This document shows positions 8,571 to 16,249 of a stretch of DNA of 64,000 bases, piece by piece. Position numbers and translations under genes: made by a program. The stretch comes from Alicyclobacillus tolerans (lineage in GTDB: Bacteria; Bacillota; Bacilli; Alicyclobacillales; Alicyclobacillaceae): positions 1 to 64,000 of the forward strand of contig NZ_JXBW01000013.1 in the NCBI RefSeq assembly GCF_001447355.1, in the 5' to 3' direction. Under the pieces are notes generated by a model, which saw only the letters and a program-made list of their open reading frames with translations, searched no databases and had not been told where the DNA came from. The number at the start of each line of letters is the position of its first letter. The first letter of the stretch is position 1.

Positions 8571-9554
8571 GTGCTGGCAGTCACCATGTCGTCATTTGGA
8601 GAGCCGGACGTTTTGCAAATCTCTGAAGTGGAGACGCCGCGGCCCGGTCCGGGAGAGGTTCTGGTGCGTGTGCGTGCGACGGCCTTGAATCGAGCCGATT
8701 TGTTGCAACGGCGCGGCCTTTACCCGCCGCCGCCGGGCGCCTCAGAGATTCTGGGGCTTGAAATGGCCGGGGAAGTGGCAGAGCTTGGCGAGGGTGTGAC
8801 GTCCGTCAGCGTTGGAGATCGCGTCTGCGCATTGTTGCCTGGTGGTGGGTACGCGCAGTACGCATGTGTCCCCGCAGGCATGCTGATGCGCTTGCCCACC
8901 AACTTGACATTTGCGCAAGGCGCGGCGATTCCCGAAACCTTTCTCACCGCTTACCTCAATCTGTTTGTGCTGGGGCGTTTATCGCCTCGGGAAACGGTGC
9001 TTGTGCATGCTGGGGCAAGTGGCGTGGGGACGTCCGCCATTCAACTGATCCGTTTGGCTGGCGCCAACTCCATCGTCACGGCGGGTACAGAGGCGAAAAT
9101 TGAGCGCTGTCTAAGCCTTGGCGCACAAGCGGGATGGAATTATCACGATGGCTCGTTTGTCGATTTTGTCCAGAAACATACAGATGGGCACGGTGCGAAT
9201 ATCATCTTTGACTTTATCGGCGCGCCGTATTTTGCAGATAATATCGCTTCCCTCGCTATCGATGGGCGGCTTATCGTGATCGGTACGATGGGTGGCACGA
9301 AGGTCGACGCGCTGGATCTCGGTCAATTATTGGGACGTCGACTGCAAATCATTGGTACGGCGCTGCGTTCGCGCTCACTCGCCGACAAAATCGAACTGAC
9401 GGCCGCATTTCAAGCGTTTGCCGGGGACGCCTTGGCCAATGGAGAGGTCGTCCCGGTGGTGGACTCTGTTTTCGATTGGCGAGACGTGCAGGAAGCTCAT
9501 CGGTATATGGAGTCGAATCGGAACACGGGTAAGATTGTGTTGAACGTCAACTGA
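8571..9554 (+). CDS. NAD(P)H:quinone oxidoreductase, zinc-free MDR family (PIG3/Qor type)
   Basis: A protein of about 327 aa from the medium-chain dehydrogenase superfamily. It shows the N-terminal FGEPDVLQ strand, ATALNRADLLQRRGLYPPPP, GLEMAGEVAELG and a Rossmann segment HAGASGVGTSAIQL. Zinc ligands of alcohol dehydrogenases are missing, as in quinone reductases. PIG3-type enzymes reduce quinones with NADPH and contribute to redox defence. Start is uncertain among GTG 8562, 8568, 8571 and ATG 8586; GTG 8571 gives the N-terminus usual in the family and lies 10 nt after GGGGG. Its 3' end overlaps the convergent ZIP gene by 8 nt. Confidence 0.84.
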   Translation: MLAVTMSSFGEPDVLQISEVETPRPGPGEVLVRVRATALNRADLLQRRGLYPPPPGASEILGLEMAGEVAELGEGVTSVSVGDRVCALLPGGGYAQYACVPAGMLMRLPTNLTFAQGAAIPETFLTAYLNLFVLGRLSPRETVLVHAGASGVGTSAIQLIRLAGANSIVTAGTEAKIERCLSLGAQAGWNYHDGSFVDFVQKHTDGHGANIIFDFIGAPYFADNIASLAIDGRLIVIGTMGGTKVDALDLGQLLGRRLQIIGTALRSRSLADKIELTAAFQAFAGDALANGEVVPVVDSVFDWRDVQEAHRYMESNRNTGKIVLNVN

Positions 9555-10308
9555 GACCTATGGATTGGAGCAGTGTCAGGCTGAGGTAAAAGACACCGCA
9601 GCCAAAGAGCAGGAGCAACATGTTGCGCGGTTGCTCCTGTGCGCGCACGAACGGGACGAGATCGGACGTTGAGATAAACAAGAACGTGCCAGTAGCAAGC
9701 GCCATGATAATGTTGACGCTGGGGCCGCCAACGCTACCGAGTACGACCGCCGTGATGGCACCGACGATGGTGGAACACGTGAGCAGGAAGGCCCAAAGAA
9801 ACGCCCGTCGGCGTGAATTCGATGAATTCAGGCTGATGGCGCTAATCGTAAGGCCTTCCGGCACTTTATGTAGCGTGATCGCGACAAACATGAGGATGCC
9901 CTCGGCGCGATTCGCAGCGAGTGCTCCTGCGATCACGACGCCGTCCATGAACGTATGAACCATCATGCTGACCAGTGCAATGGTGCCACCTTGCATGGCG
10001 GCCGTGTGTGCGTGAGCTGTGGCGTGGCTGTGCGTGTTTTCGTGGTTGCTTCTGTGGCGTATGATCTCGAGTGTGAGCACGAGCAGATACCCAATCAGCA
10101 TATAGGTAACGCCGAGTTTTGGCATCGTGTGCAACGTGTCGGGAAGTCTATCGAGCAGCGTTGCACCGAGCAAAAATCCGGCGCCGATAGAAGTAAACGA
10201 AGCCAGCGTACGCCCCTCGAATTGCCGGACGACGGTGAGCGCCCCGCCCACTGTGTCCGCCATCGCGGCTAGTGCCGATAAAAACAATGCGAGCCAAACG
10301 CTCGTCAA
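9547..10308 (-). CDS. ZIP-family divalent metal transporter
   Basis: A 253-aa membrane protein with eight predicted helices. The helix IV and V signatures are intact: MVHTFMDGVVI and LHKVPEGL, whose His, Asp and Glu form the binuclear metal site. The loop before helix IV is His-rich (HRSNHENTHSHATAHAH), as in zinc carriers. The family moves Zn, Mn, Fe or similar ions into the cytoplasm. The start is TTG 10308, set by GGGGAGGAA 8 nt upstream on the minus strand; there is no ATG at the family N-terminus. It is monocistronic. Confidence 0.86.
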   Translation of the reverse strand: MTSVWLALFLSALAAMADTVGGALTVVRQFEGRTLASFTSIGAGFLLGATLLDRLPDTLHTMPKLGVTYMLIGYLLVLTLEIIRHRSNHENTHSHATAHAHTAAMQGGTIALVSMMVHTFMDGVVIAGALAANRAEGILMFVAITLHKVPEGLTISAISLNSSNSRRRAFLWAFLLTCSTIVGAITAVVLGSVGGPSVNIIMALATGTFLFISTSDLVPFVRAQEQPRNMLLLLFGCGVFYLSLTLLQSIGLS

Positions 10309-10501
10309 TCGAAATTCCTCCCCACACAGCTAAACCATCTTATCTCCTGCAGGGTTACAAATATGACAGGCACAACAGGATCACAGTATCGCCAAAAGGG
10401 GACGCTGTCAATTTAGACCGTTGCTACCCGCCACCTGTCCTCCCAAGCTGCTATGTGGATCGAATACGATCTAGCATCAGCGGCGAGGAGGTGCAATCGC
10501 A

Positions 10502-10612
10502 ATGTACGGTGAATGCTTTGGAGCATACACTCGCTGGGCAGTTGTGTTCCTCATCATCTTTGTCCTGTTCATCCTGTTGGTTCCCTACGCTGGGACGGCC
10601 GCCGCGTATTGA
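10502..10612 (+). CDS. YjcZ-family sporulation peptide
   Basis: A 36-aa microprotein: a short N-terminal part with one Cys, then YTRWAVVFLIIFVLFILLVPY, a single membrane helix, and an AGTAAAY tail. This core is nearly identical to the two peptides at 26.2-26.4 kb. The YjcZ family is widespread in spore formers and usually annotated from sporulation expression; no mechanism is known. Expression is supported by a strong GGAGGTG site 9 nt upstream and a terminator 5 nt after the stop. It differs from the other two in lacking the Gly-rich tail with a Cys. Confidence 0.8.
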   Translation: MYGECFGAYTRWAVVFLIIFVLFILLVPYAGTAAAY

Positions 10613-10616
10613 GGGG

Positions 10617-10641
10617 AAGGCCACACGGTTGTGTGGCCTTT
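10617..10641 (+). terminator. Terminator after the YjcZ peptide
   Basis: AAGGCCACAC and GTGTGGCCTT pair perfectly around a GGTT loop, 5 nt past the stop codon, followed by TTGG only. It isolates the peptide gene from the mannitol operon. Confidence 0.75.
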
Positions 10642-10749
10642 GGAACCGTGGACAAGCCCGTGGATGTGGGTAAATGAAGTCGGTGCGCTTCGACAAATTT
10701 CTGCATGACTCGCTTCGAAACTTCCCCGAAACAAAGGCGATATTAACAT

Positions 10750-10817
10750 TTGTCACAGAGCGGCGTGTCAGCATTGAATTTCTTTTGATTGCCCGCGCGC
10801 TCAGAGGCTCGTATAGT
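10750..10817 (+). promoter_or_regulatory. Possible mtl promoter with MtlR half-site
   Basis: TTGTCACA at 10750-10757 equals one half of the MtlR operator described in Bacillus and Geobacillus (TTGKCACA-N4-TGTGNCAA); the second half is poorly matched. Downstream, TTGCCC (10789) and TATAGT (10812) are 17 nt apart. Position before mtlA fits activation by MtlR, but each element is weak alone. Confidence 0.35.
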
Positions 10818-10857
10818 TCTAACCGGAAAGCGATTTCAGCTCAAAGGAGGGTCACAC

Positions 10858-12330
10858 ATGGCAAGTCAGGCAGTGGTTCAGAACGTCGCCCAAGCTGGCA
10901 AGGCCCGTGCGGGCATGCAGAAGTTTGGCGGCTTTCTCGCCGGCATGGTCATGCCAAACATTCCGGCGTTTATTGCATGGGGCTTGATTACGGCATTTTT
11001 TATTCCTACCGGATGGACGCCAAACGCGAAGCTTGATGAACTCGTATCTCCGTTTGTATCGTTCCTGATTCCAGTTTTGATTGGCTTTACGGGTGGTCGC
11101 CTTGTGCATGGCAATCGTGGCGCGGTCGTCGGTGCCATTGCGACGGCGGGCGTGGCGGTCGGCGCCACGCAGCCGATGTTTATCGGTGCTATGATCATGG
11201 GGCCGCTTGGTGGCTATTTGATTAAGCAGTTTGACCGTATGCTCGGAGATCGGATCAAAGCTGGCTTTGAGATGTTGGTCAACACGTTCTCCGCGGGTAT
11301 CATCGGTGGCGCTCTCGCCATTCTTGGCTTTTGGGTCGTACAGCCGGTAATGGATGCTGTCTCGACTGCGTTGGGGGCTGCCGCACTTTGGATTACGCAT
11401 ATTCACCTGTTGCCCTTGATTGCTCTCTTTATTGAGCCCGGCAAGGTTCTCTTTCTGAACAACGCCATCAATCACGGCATTCTTGAACCGATTGGTGTGC
11501 AGCAGGCGAAAGAAACAGGGAAATCTATTTTCTTCCTGCTTGAAACGGATCCAGGCCCGGGACTTGGCGTTCTGCTTGCGTACTGGATTTTCGGCAAAGG
11601 CACCATTAAGCAATCTGCACCTGGCGCCATTTTGATCCAGTTCTTTGGCGGCATTCACGAAGTGTACTTCCCGTACATCCTGATGAAGCCGGTACTCGTT
11701 CTGGCGGTCATTCTCGGTGGGATGGGCGCAGATGCGACATTCATGTTGTTGCACGCTGGTCTGGTTGCGACCCCATCGCCAGGCAGCATTTTGGCCGAAA
11801 TTGCAATGACGCCAAAAGGCGGCTATTTCCCAGTGCTTGCAGGCATTTTCGTCGGTGCCGCCATTTCGCTCATTGTCGCGTCGTTTTTCCTCAGCCGCTC
11901 GAAGGACGAGTTCAGCGATGACGCTTTGGCGATGGCCCAAGACATCGTTCGCGACATGAAGTCGCAAAGCAAAGGCCAGGCCGCAACTGCGACCCGGACG
12001 GTTGCAACCGCAGCACCAGTTGGCGCGGCAACAGCGCTCACGGGTATTCCGAGTCGGGTTATTTTTGCCTGCGAAGCAGGTATGGGTTCGAGTGCGATGG
12101 GTGCTTCGATCCTCAAGAAGCGACTAAAGGAAGCCGGTTACGACATTCCGGTCGATCACGTGCCAGTCAATCAGCTTCCTGTCGACGCGAAGGTGGTCTT
12201 TACGCAAAGCAGTCTCGCGACGCGGGCCAGCCAAGTGGCGCCGAACGCGAAGATCTACATCGTGAACAACTTCTTAGACAAGAATACGTACGATGCGTTT
12301 GTAACCGAACTTGACCAACTCAAGAAGTGA
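10858..12330 (+). CDS. mtlA: PTS mannitol transporter subunit IICB
   Basis: A 490-aa mannitol permease. Residues 1 to about 350 form the EIIC channel domain, with GGRLVHGNRGAVVGAIATAG and the substrate motif GGIHEVYFPYI near residue 265. After an Ala/Thr-rich linker, the EIIB domain has RVIFACEAGMGSS; Cys405 is the phospho-acceptor. The fused EIIA found in E. coli MtlA is absent and is supplied by mtlF, as in Bacillus. The ATG at 10858 follows AAAGGAGGG. It imports and phosphorylates mannitol to mannitol-1-phosphate and heads the mtlA-mtlR-mtlF-mtlD-ptsH-ptsI operon. Confidence 0.95.
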   Translation: MASQAVVQNVAQAGKARAGMQKFGGFLAGMVMPNIPAFIAWGLITAFFIPTGWTPNAKLDELVSPFVSFLIPVLIGFTGGRLVHGNRGAVVGAIATAGVAVGATQPMFIGAMIMGPLGGYLIKQFDRMLGDRIKAGFEMLVNTFSAGIIGGALAILGFWVVQPVMDAVSTALGAAALWITHIHLLPLIALFIEPGKVLFLNNAINHGILEPIGVQQAKETGKSIFFLLETDPGPGLGVLLAYWIFGKGTIKQSAPGAILIQFFGGIHEVYFPYILMKPVLVLAVILGGMGADATFMLLHAGLVATPSPGSILAEIAMTPKGGYFPVLAGIFVGAAISLIVASFFLSRSKDEFSDDALAMAQDIVRDMKSQSKGQAATATRTVATAAPVGAATALTGIPSRVIFACEAGMGSSAMGASILKKRLKEAGYDIPVDHVPVNQLPVDAKVVFTQSSLATRASQVAPNAKIYIVNNFLDKNTYDAFVTELDQLKK

Positions 12331-12342
12331 TGCGAGGTGCGA

Positions 12343-14379
12343 ATGGCCAGCACACTGACCGACCGACAAAAGCACATACTCTATCTGATCCTTGACAGCG
12401 AACAAGGCATGGATGTAGATGGATTGGCGCGCCGACTCGACGTGAGTCGGCGCACCGTGCATCGCGACCTCCAAGCCATCCAAAGTTGGGTTGACACGTT
12501 TGGGCTGCACCTCGAAACTGCGGACGGCAAAATTGCATTGACCGGAGCAGTTGCGGGAATGGAGCGCATGCGTGCGGCGGTTGGGGAACTACCGACTGCG
12601 CTTGCGATCACGCCCAAAAGCCGCGAAGTCTTTGTCGCCCTCGATTTACTCATGGAAGAAGGGCCGATGAAGCTCGCTTATTTGGGCAAGCAATTGCGGG
12701 TTACGCCAGCAAGCCTCAGTCATCAGCTAAACGATGTTGCGGCATGGTTGCGTGATCGCGGACTGCACATGATCCGCCGCCAAGGCTATGGAGTTGAGGT
12801 GACAGGGGACGAAGAGCGCCGTCGAGAAGCACTCGCTGAACTCGTGCACGCACAAATCTCACCCATTGATTTGATGAAGCTTATGCATGCGGATGCGTCA
12901 AAACGCATGCGACATCCGTTTTATCCTTGGCTTGAACGTTGGTTTGCACCCGAACGCCTGGCCGATGTGGAGTCGGTGCTGCAGGAAGAACTACGAGTTG
13001 TTTCGCCGCCGCTCGATGAAGCGGCGTTTTACAGTTTCTTGTTGCACGTGTTGCTTGCATGCGCACGCATCGAGCAAGGAGGCGCTCTGTCGGATCAGCT
13101 TGGCGAGAACGTAGATGAATCGCAAGACGAGGTCGTCTGTCGAGCCATTTTGCGCCGCGTATTGCCGCAACTGCCACCGGAACCAGCCGAGGTACACTAC
13201 TTGGCGAAGCCTTTACGTGGCGCCAAGGTGCGGATCGCTGAAGATGTGCGGCTTCTGCCGATGAACCTGACGGCTATGGATCTGGCGTATCAGTTGACGC
13301 GTGAATTGGAGGCGAAATTGCAGATTGCACTGAGCGGAGATCGCGAACTTCTCGCCGGTGTTGCGCAACATCTCGAGCCTGCCATTCAGCGCATGACGTC
13401 GGGACTTGGTATTCGCAATCCGCTGTTGTCCGAGGTCAAGCGCCAATACCCTGAGTTTTTCGAGGCAGTAAGGGGAGCCTGTGGGGTGGTGCTTGGACGC
13501 TACGGCATCGTTGCGCCAGATGAAGAAATTGGTTATCTGACCATGCATTTGGCTGCAGCATACGAACGCCAATTGGCCGAGCGCGTGTGGCACGTGCGCA
13601 TTGTCTGTCCCAATGGCATCAGTTCGGCGCAGTTGCTTGCCAGTCGTCTGAAAAAGGAGTTCCCGAATGTCCTGGTTGTCGGTATCGAATCGCTTCATTC
13701 ACTGCAGGAGACGGGCTGTGACTTCGTCGTTGCGACGACAGCCATCGAGGGCATGGATTTGCCTGTCGTGGTCGTCTCTCCGTTCCTGCCACCAACCGAT
13801 GTCAAGCAAATCGAGCAGTTGATTTCGCGTCTTGAACGCGAGACGGACGGTCCGCGCCGGATCGAGGCGAGTGAGTTGGACGCACGGCAGTTGCGTCGCG
13901 CGCTTTCCGTGGCCGAGCGAATTTGCAGTCAAATCCTCTTGCGCGAGATAACAGGTGGAAGACTCGCGGACGTCATTGAACAAGCAGCCCAGGATGCCGT
14001 GCAAGTCGGCCATGCAGTCGATGCTGCTGGCGTCAAACAGGCAATTTTGCAACGCGAGCGCTTGGGGAGCATTGTCTTGCCCGGTAAGGGACTTGCCGTC
14101 TTGCACGCTCGCTCAAACGCACTGACAGATTGTCATATTGCTGTGTATCGGTTGAGGCAGGCGATTGCCATCAAGGGGGTGGGTGTGCAGAAAGAGCAGG
14201 TTGATACTGTGCTTGTCCTGTTGGCAAAGATAGACGAAGAGTTAGAAGTGATAGAACTGCTGGGGAGACTGAGCGCAGCGTTGGTTACGGATGACGACCT
14301 CGTCGACGCGCTGCGAACTTTCGACATCGACGGCTTGCAAAGAGAAATGTTGACGTCGATGTACAACCATGAGGAGTGA
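12343..14379 (+). CDS. mtlR: Mannitol operon activator MtlR (PRD regulator)
   Basis: A 678-aa DeoR-type activator with PTS control. In order: a winged HTH at residues 5-55 (RRLDVSRRTVHRDLQAI), a second HTH-like Mga segment around 95-150, two PRD modules (about 180-400), a GatB-like EIIB domain (IVCPNGISSAQLLASRL) whose usual Cys context is altered, and a C-terminal EIIA-like domain. MtlR activity is set by phosphorylation from HPr and the mannitol EII proteins. Here the regulator sits between mtlA and mtlF, 12 nt after mtlA. ATG 12343 is preferred over GTG 12337 because of a GCGAGG site. Confidence 0.92.
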   Translation: MASTLTDRQKHILYLILDSEQGMDVDGLARRLDVSRRTVHRDLQAIQSWVDTFGLHLETADGKIALTGAVAGMERMRAAVGELPTALAITPKSREVFVALDLLMEEGPMKLAYLGKQLRVTPASLSHQLNDVAAWLRDRGLHMIRRQGYGVEVTGDEERRREALAELVHAQISPIDLMKLMHADASKRMRHPFYPWLERWFAPERLADVESVLQEELRVVSPPLDEAAFYSFLLHVLLACARIEQGGALSDQLGENVDESQDEVVCRAILRRVLPQLPPEPAEVHYLAKPLRGAKVRIAEDVRLLPMNLTAMDLAYQLTRELEAKLQIALSGDRELLAGVAQHLEPAIQRMTSGLGIRNPLLSEVKRQYPEFFEAVRGACGVVLGRYGIVAPDEEIGYLTMHLAAAYERQLAERVWHVRIVCPNGISSAQLLASRLKKEFPNVLVVGIESLHSLQETGCDFVVATTAIEGMDLPVVVVSPFLPPTDVKQIEQLISRLERETDGPRRIEASELDARQLRRALSVAERICSQILLREITGGRLADVIEQAAQDAVQVGHAVDAAGVKQAILQRERLGSIVLPGKGLAVLHARSNALTDCHIAVYRLRQAIAIKGVGVQKEQVDTVLVLLAKIDEELEVIELLGRLSAALVTDDDLVDALRTFDIDGLQREMLTSMYNHEE

Positions 14380-14387
14380 ACAGACAC

Positions 14388-14819
14388 ATGGAAGTCCTTC
14401 AAGTTTCGAATGTATTGCTCAATGTTCCGTCTGAAAGTAAAGAGGACGCCATCGCGCGGGTTGGCAACAAGTTGGTGGAGAACGGTTATGTTGCAGCGCC
14501 ATATGTGGAAGGCATGCTTCTGCGCGAGCAGTCGATGACGACGTACATTGGCAACCAGGTGGCGATTCCGCACAGCATGCCTGAATACGTTCAGTACATT
14601 CAACAGTCTGGTATTGTCGTAGCCCAATATCCCGATGGTGTCGATTTTGGCGGCGGGAATGTTGCCAAGCTGGTCATCGGTATTGCTGGCCGCGGCGAAG
14701 AACATATGGAAGTGTTGTCGCAAATTGCGACTGTTTGTATGGAAGAGGAAAACGTCGAAAAGTTGGTACGGGCGCAGACAGTCGAAGAAGTGATGGCCGT
14801 GCTTGGTGGTACGTTATGA
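14388..14819 (+). CDS. mtlF: PTS mannitol-specific EIIA component
   Basis: A 143-aa stand-alone EIIA. His62 in VAIPHSMPE is the phosphorylated residue that accepts phosphate from HPr and passes it to Cys405 of MtlA. The domain covers the whole protein and is of normal length. GAGGAG lies 12 nt before the ATG. The stop codon overlaps the start of mtlD (ATGA), which points to translational coupling. Confidence 0.93.
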   Translation: MEVLQVSNVLLNVPSESKEDAIARVGNKLVENGYVAAPYVEGMLLREQSMTTYIGNQVAIPHSMPEYVQYIQQSGIVVAQYPDGVDFGGGNVAKLVIGIAGRGEEHMEVLSQIATVCMEEENVEKLVRAQTVEEVMAVLGGTL

Positions 14820-15991
14820 AAAAGGCATTGCATTTTGGTGCAGGCAATATAGGCCGAGGATTCATCGGCATGGTGTTGTGTGACAACGGATACCACGTGG
14901 TCTTCGCGGACGTCGTGCCGTCGCTGGTCGAACAGTTGGCGGCTGCGGGGTCATATCGCGTGATCACATTAGATACAGAGATTGAAACAAAGGAAGTTTC
15001 GGGTGTACGTGCCGTTTTGCTTGGCTCGGAAGCGTGCCGAGAAGAACTGGTGGACGCTGATCTGGTCACCACCGCGGTCGGCCTGGGCAACTTGGTGCAT
15101 GTAGCCGACGTGCTCGCCGACGGCTTACAGCGTCGGATGCAGCGCAATCCCGAGCCGATGCTCAACGTGATCGCATGTGAAAACGCGATTCGAGCGACAT
15201 CGACGTTGCGCGATCTCGTCTACGAGCGCGTCGACGACGAAGTCCGGACGTGGTTGGACGGACACGTCGGCTTCCCTGATGCGGCGGTTGACCGCATCGC
15301 GCCCAATCGCGATGGTTATGCAGTTGAGCCACTCGATGCTGTCGTCGAGCGCTATTTCGAGTGGGACATCGAGCAGCCAGCGGTGCGCGGCGAGTTGGCA
15401 TTGTCAGGGGCAACGTTTGTTCGCGATTTGGGACCATACTTAGAGCGCAAGTTGTATTTGGTCAACGGTGCTCACGCCGCGGCCGCCTATGCAGGCTATC
15501 GCCGTGGACATCAGACCGTACGAGAGGCGATGCAAGATCCCGCAATTGCGCAACTGGTTGCCGACGTTCAGGAGGAGGCGGCACAGGGACTGACGAGCGC
15601 CTACCCCGATTTGACGCTTACAGGCTTGCGTCAGTATGCCAATACGGTGCGCACGCGTTTTCTGAATCCACACGTGGTCGATCACGTCGATCGCGTCGGG
15701 CGCGATCCGTTGCGTAAACTTGCGGCTTCGGACCGGTTATTTGGGCCACTGCGATTGACGATGGCGGCAGGGCGGAAGGCGCCAGCGCTCACGAGCGCGA
15801 TCGCATTTGCGCTCAGCTACGACAACGAGCAAGATGAATCGGCGCAGAAGGTTCAGCAAATGATTCAGGAGCATGGGGTCAGCTGGGCCATCGCGCAAAT
15901 TGCTGGCTGCACCGATGAAACTGTGGTAGCCTCAATAGTTAGGGAATATGAACGAATTCAAGGAGGCATCTGGGATGGAACGGCAAGTTGA
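14816..15991 (+). CDS. mtlD: Mannitol-1-phosphate 5-dehydrogenase
   Basis: A 391-aa enzyme that oxidises mannitol-1-phosphate to fructose-6-phosphate with NAD+. The N-terminal MKKALHFGAGNIGRGFIG is the MtlD dinucleotide-binding signature. The mannitol-dehydrogenase C-terminal domain shows KLYLVNGAHAAAAYAGYRRG. ATG 14816 overlaps the mtlF stop by 4 nt, and the 3' end runs 17 nt into ptsH. The gene completes entry of mannitol into glycolysis. Confidence 0.95.
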   Translation: MKKALHFGAGNIGRGFIGMVLCDNGYHVVFADVVPSLVEQLAAAGSYRVITLDTEIETKEVSGVRAVLLGSEACREELVDADLVTTAVGLGNLVHVADVLADGLQRRMQRNPEPMLNVIACENAIRATSTLRDLVYERVDDEVRTWLDGHVGFPDAAVDRIAPNRDGYAVEPLDAVVERYFEWDIEQPAVRGELALSGATFVRDLGPYLERKLYLVNGAHAAAAYAGYRRGHQTVREAMQDPAIAQLVADVQEEAAQGLTSAYPDLTLTGLRQYANTVRTRFLNPHVVDHVDRVGRDPLRKLAASDRLFGPLRLTMAAGRKAPALTSAIAFALSYDNEQDESAQKVQQMIQEHGVSWAIAQIAGCTDETVVASIVREYERIQGGIWDGTAS

Positions 15992-16235
15992 ACTGAAAAA
16001 TCCGTCCGGGTTGCACGCGCGGCCCGCGTCGTTGTTTGTTGCGGAAGCGAACAAGTTTGCATCGGAGATTTTCGTCGAAGCGAAGGGCAAGCGCGTCAAT
16101 GCAAAGAGCATTTTAGGGTTGCTCACGCTCGCTATCAGCCAGGGGACGACCATCAAGATCATCGCTGAAGGGTCCGACGCCGAACAGGCTGTCGAAGCGC
16201 TGGTCAACTTGGTTGCCAGCGGCTTTGGCGAATAA
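15975..16235 (+). CDS. ptsH: Phosphocarrier protein HPr
   Basis: An 86-aa HPr. His14 in GLHARPAS (His15 in standard numbering) carries phosphate from enzyme I to EIIA. Ser45 in NAKSILGLL (standard Ser46) is the HPr-kinase site used for CcpA-dependent catabolite repression, so this is a regulatory HPr and not a Crh-like copy. AAGGAGG lies 8 nt before ATG 15975; an earlier in-frame ATG within mtlD has no such site. Having HPr inside a mannitol operon is unusual but not unique. Confidence 0.93.
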   Translation: MERQVELKNPSGLHARPASLFVAEANKFASEIFVEAKGKRVNAKSILGLLTLAISQGTTIKIIAEGSDAEQAVEALVNLVASGFGE

Positions 16236-16249
16236 GGCGGGTGTCAGAC

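Noticed and set aside
10852..11967. 371-codon open frame on minus inside mtlA
   Set aside because: It is the antisense shadow of a well-supported mtlA; the translated product is rich in His, Arg and Asn with no recognisable fold.
13213..13698. Minus-strand frames inside mtlR
   Set aside because: Shadow frames; composition does not look like protein and mtlR domains are continuous.
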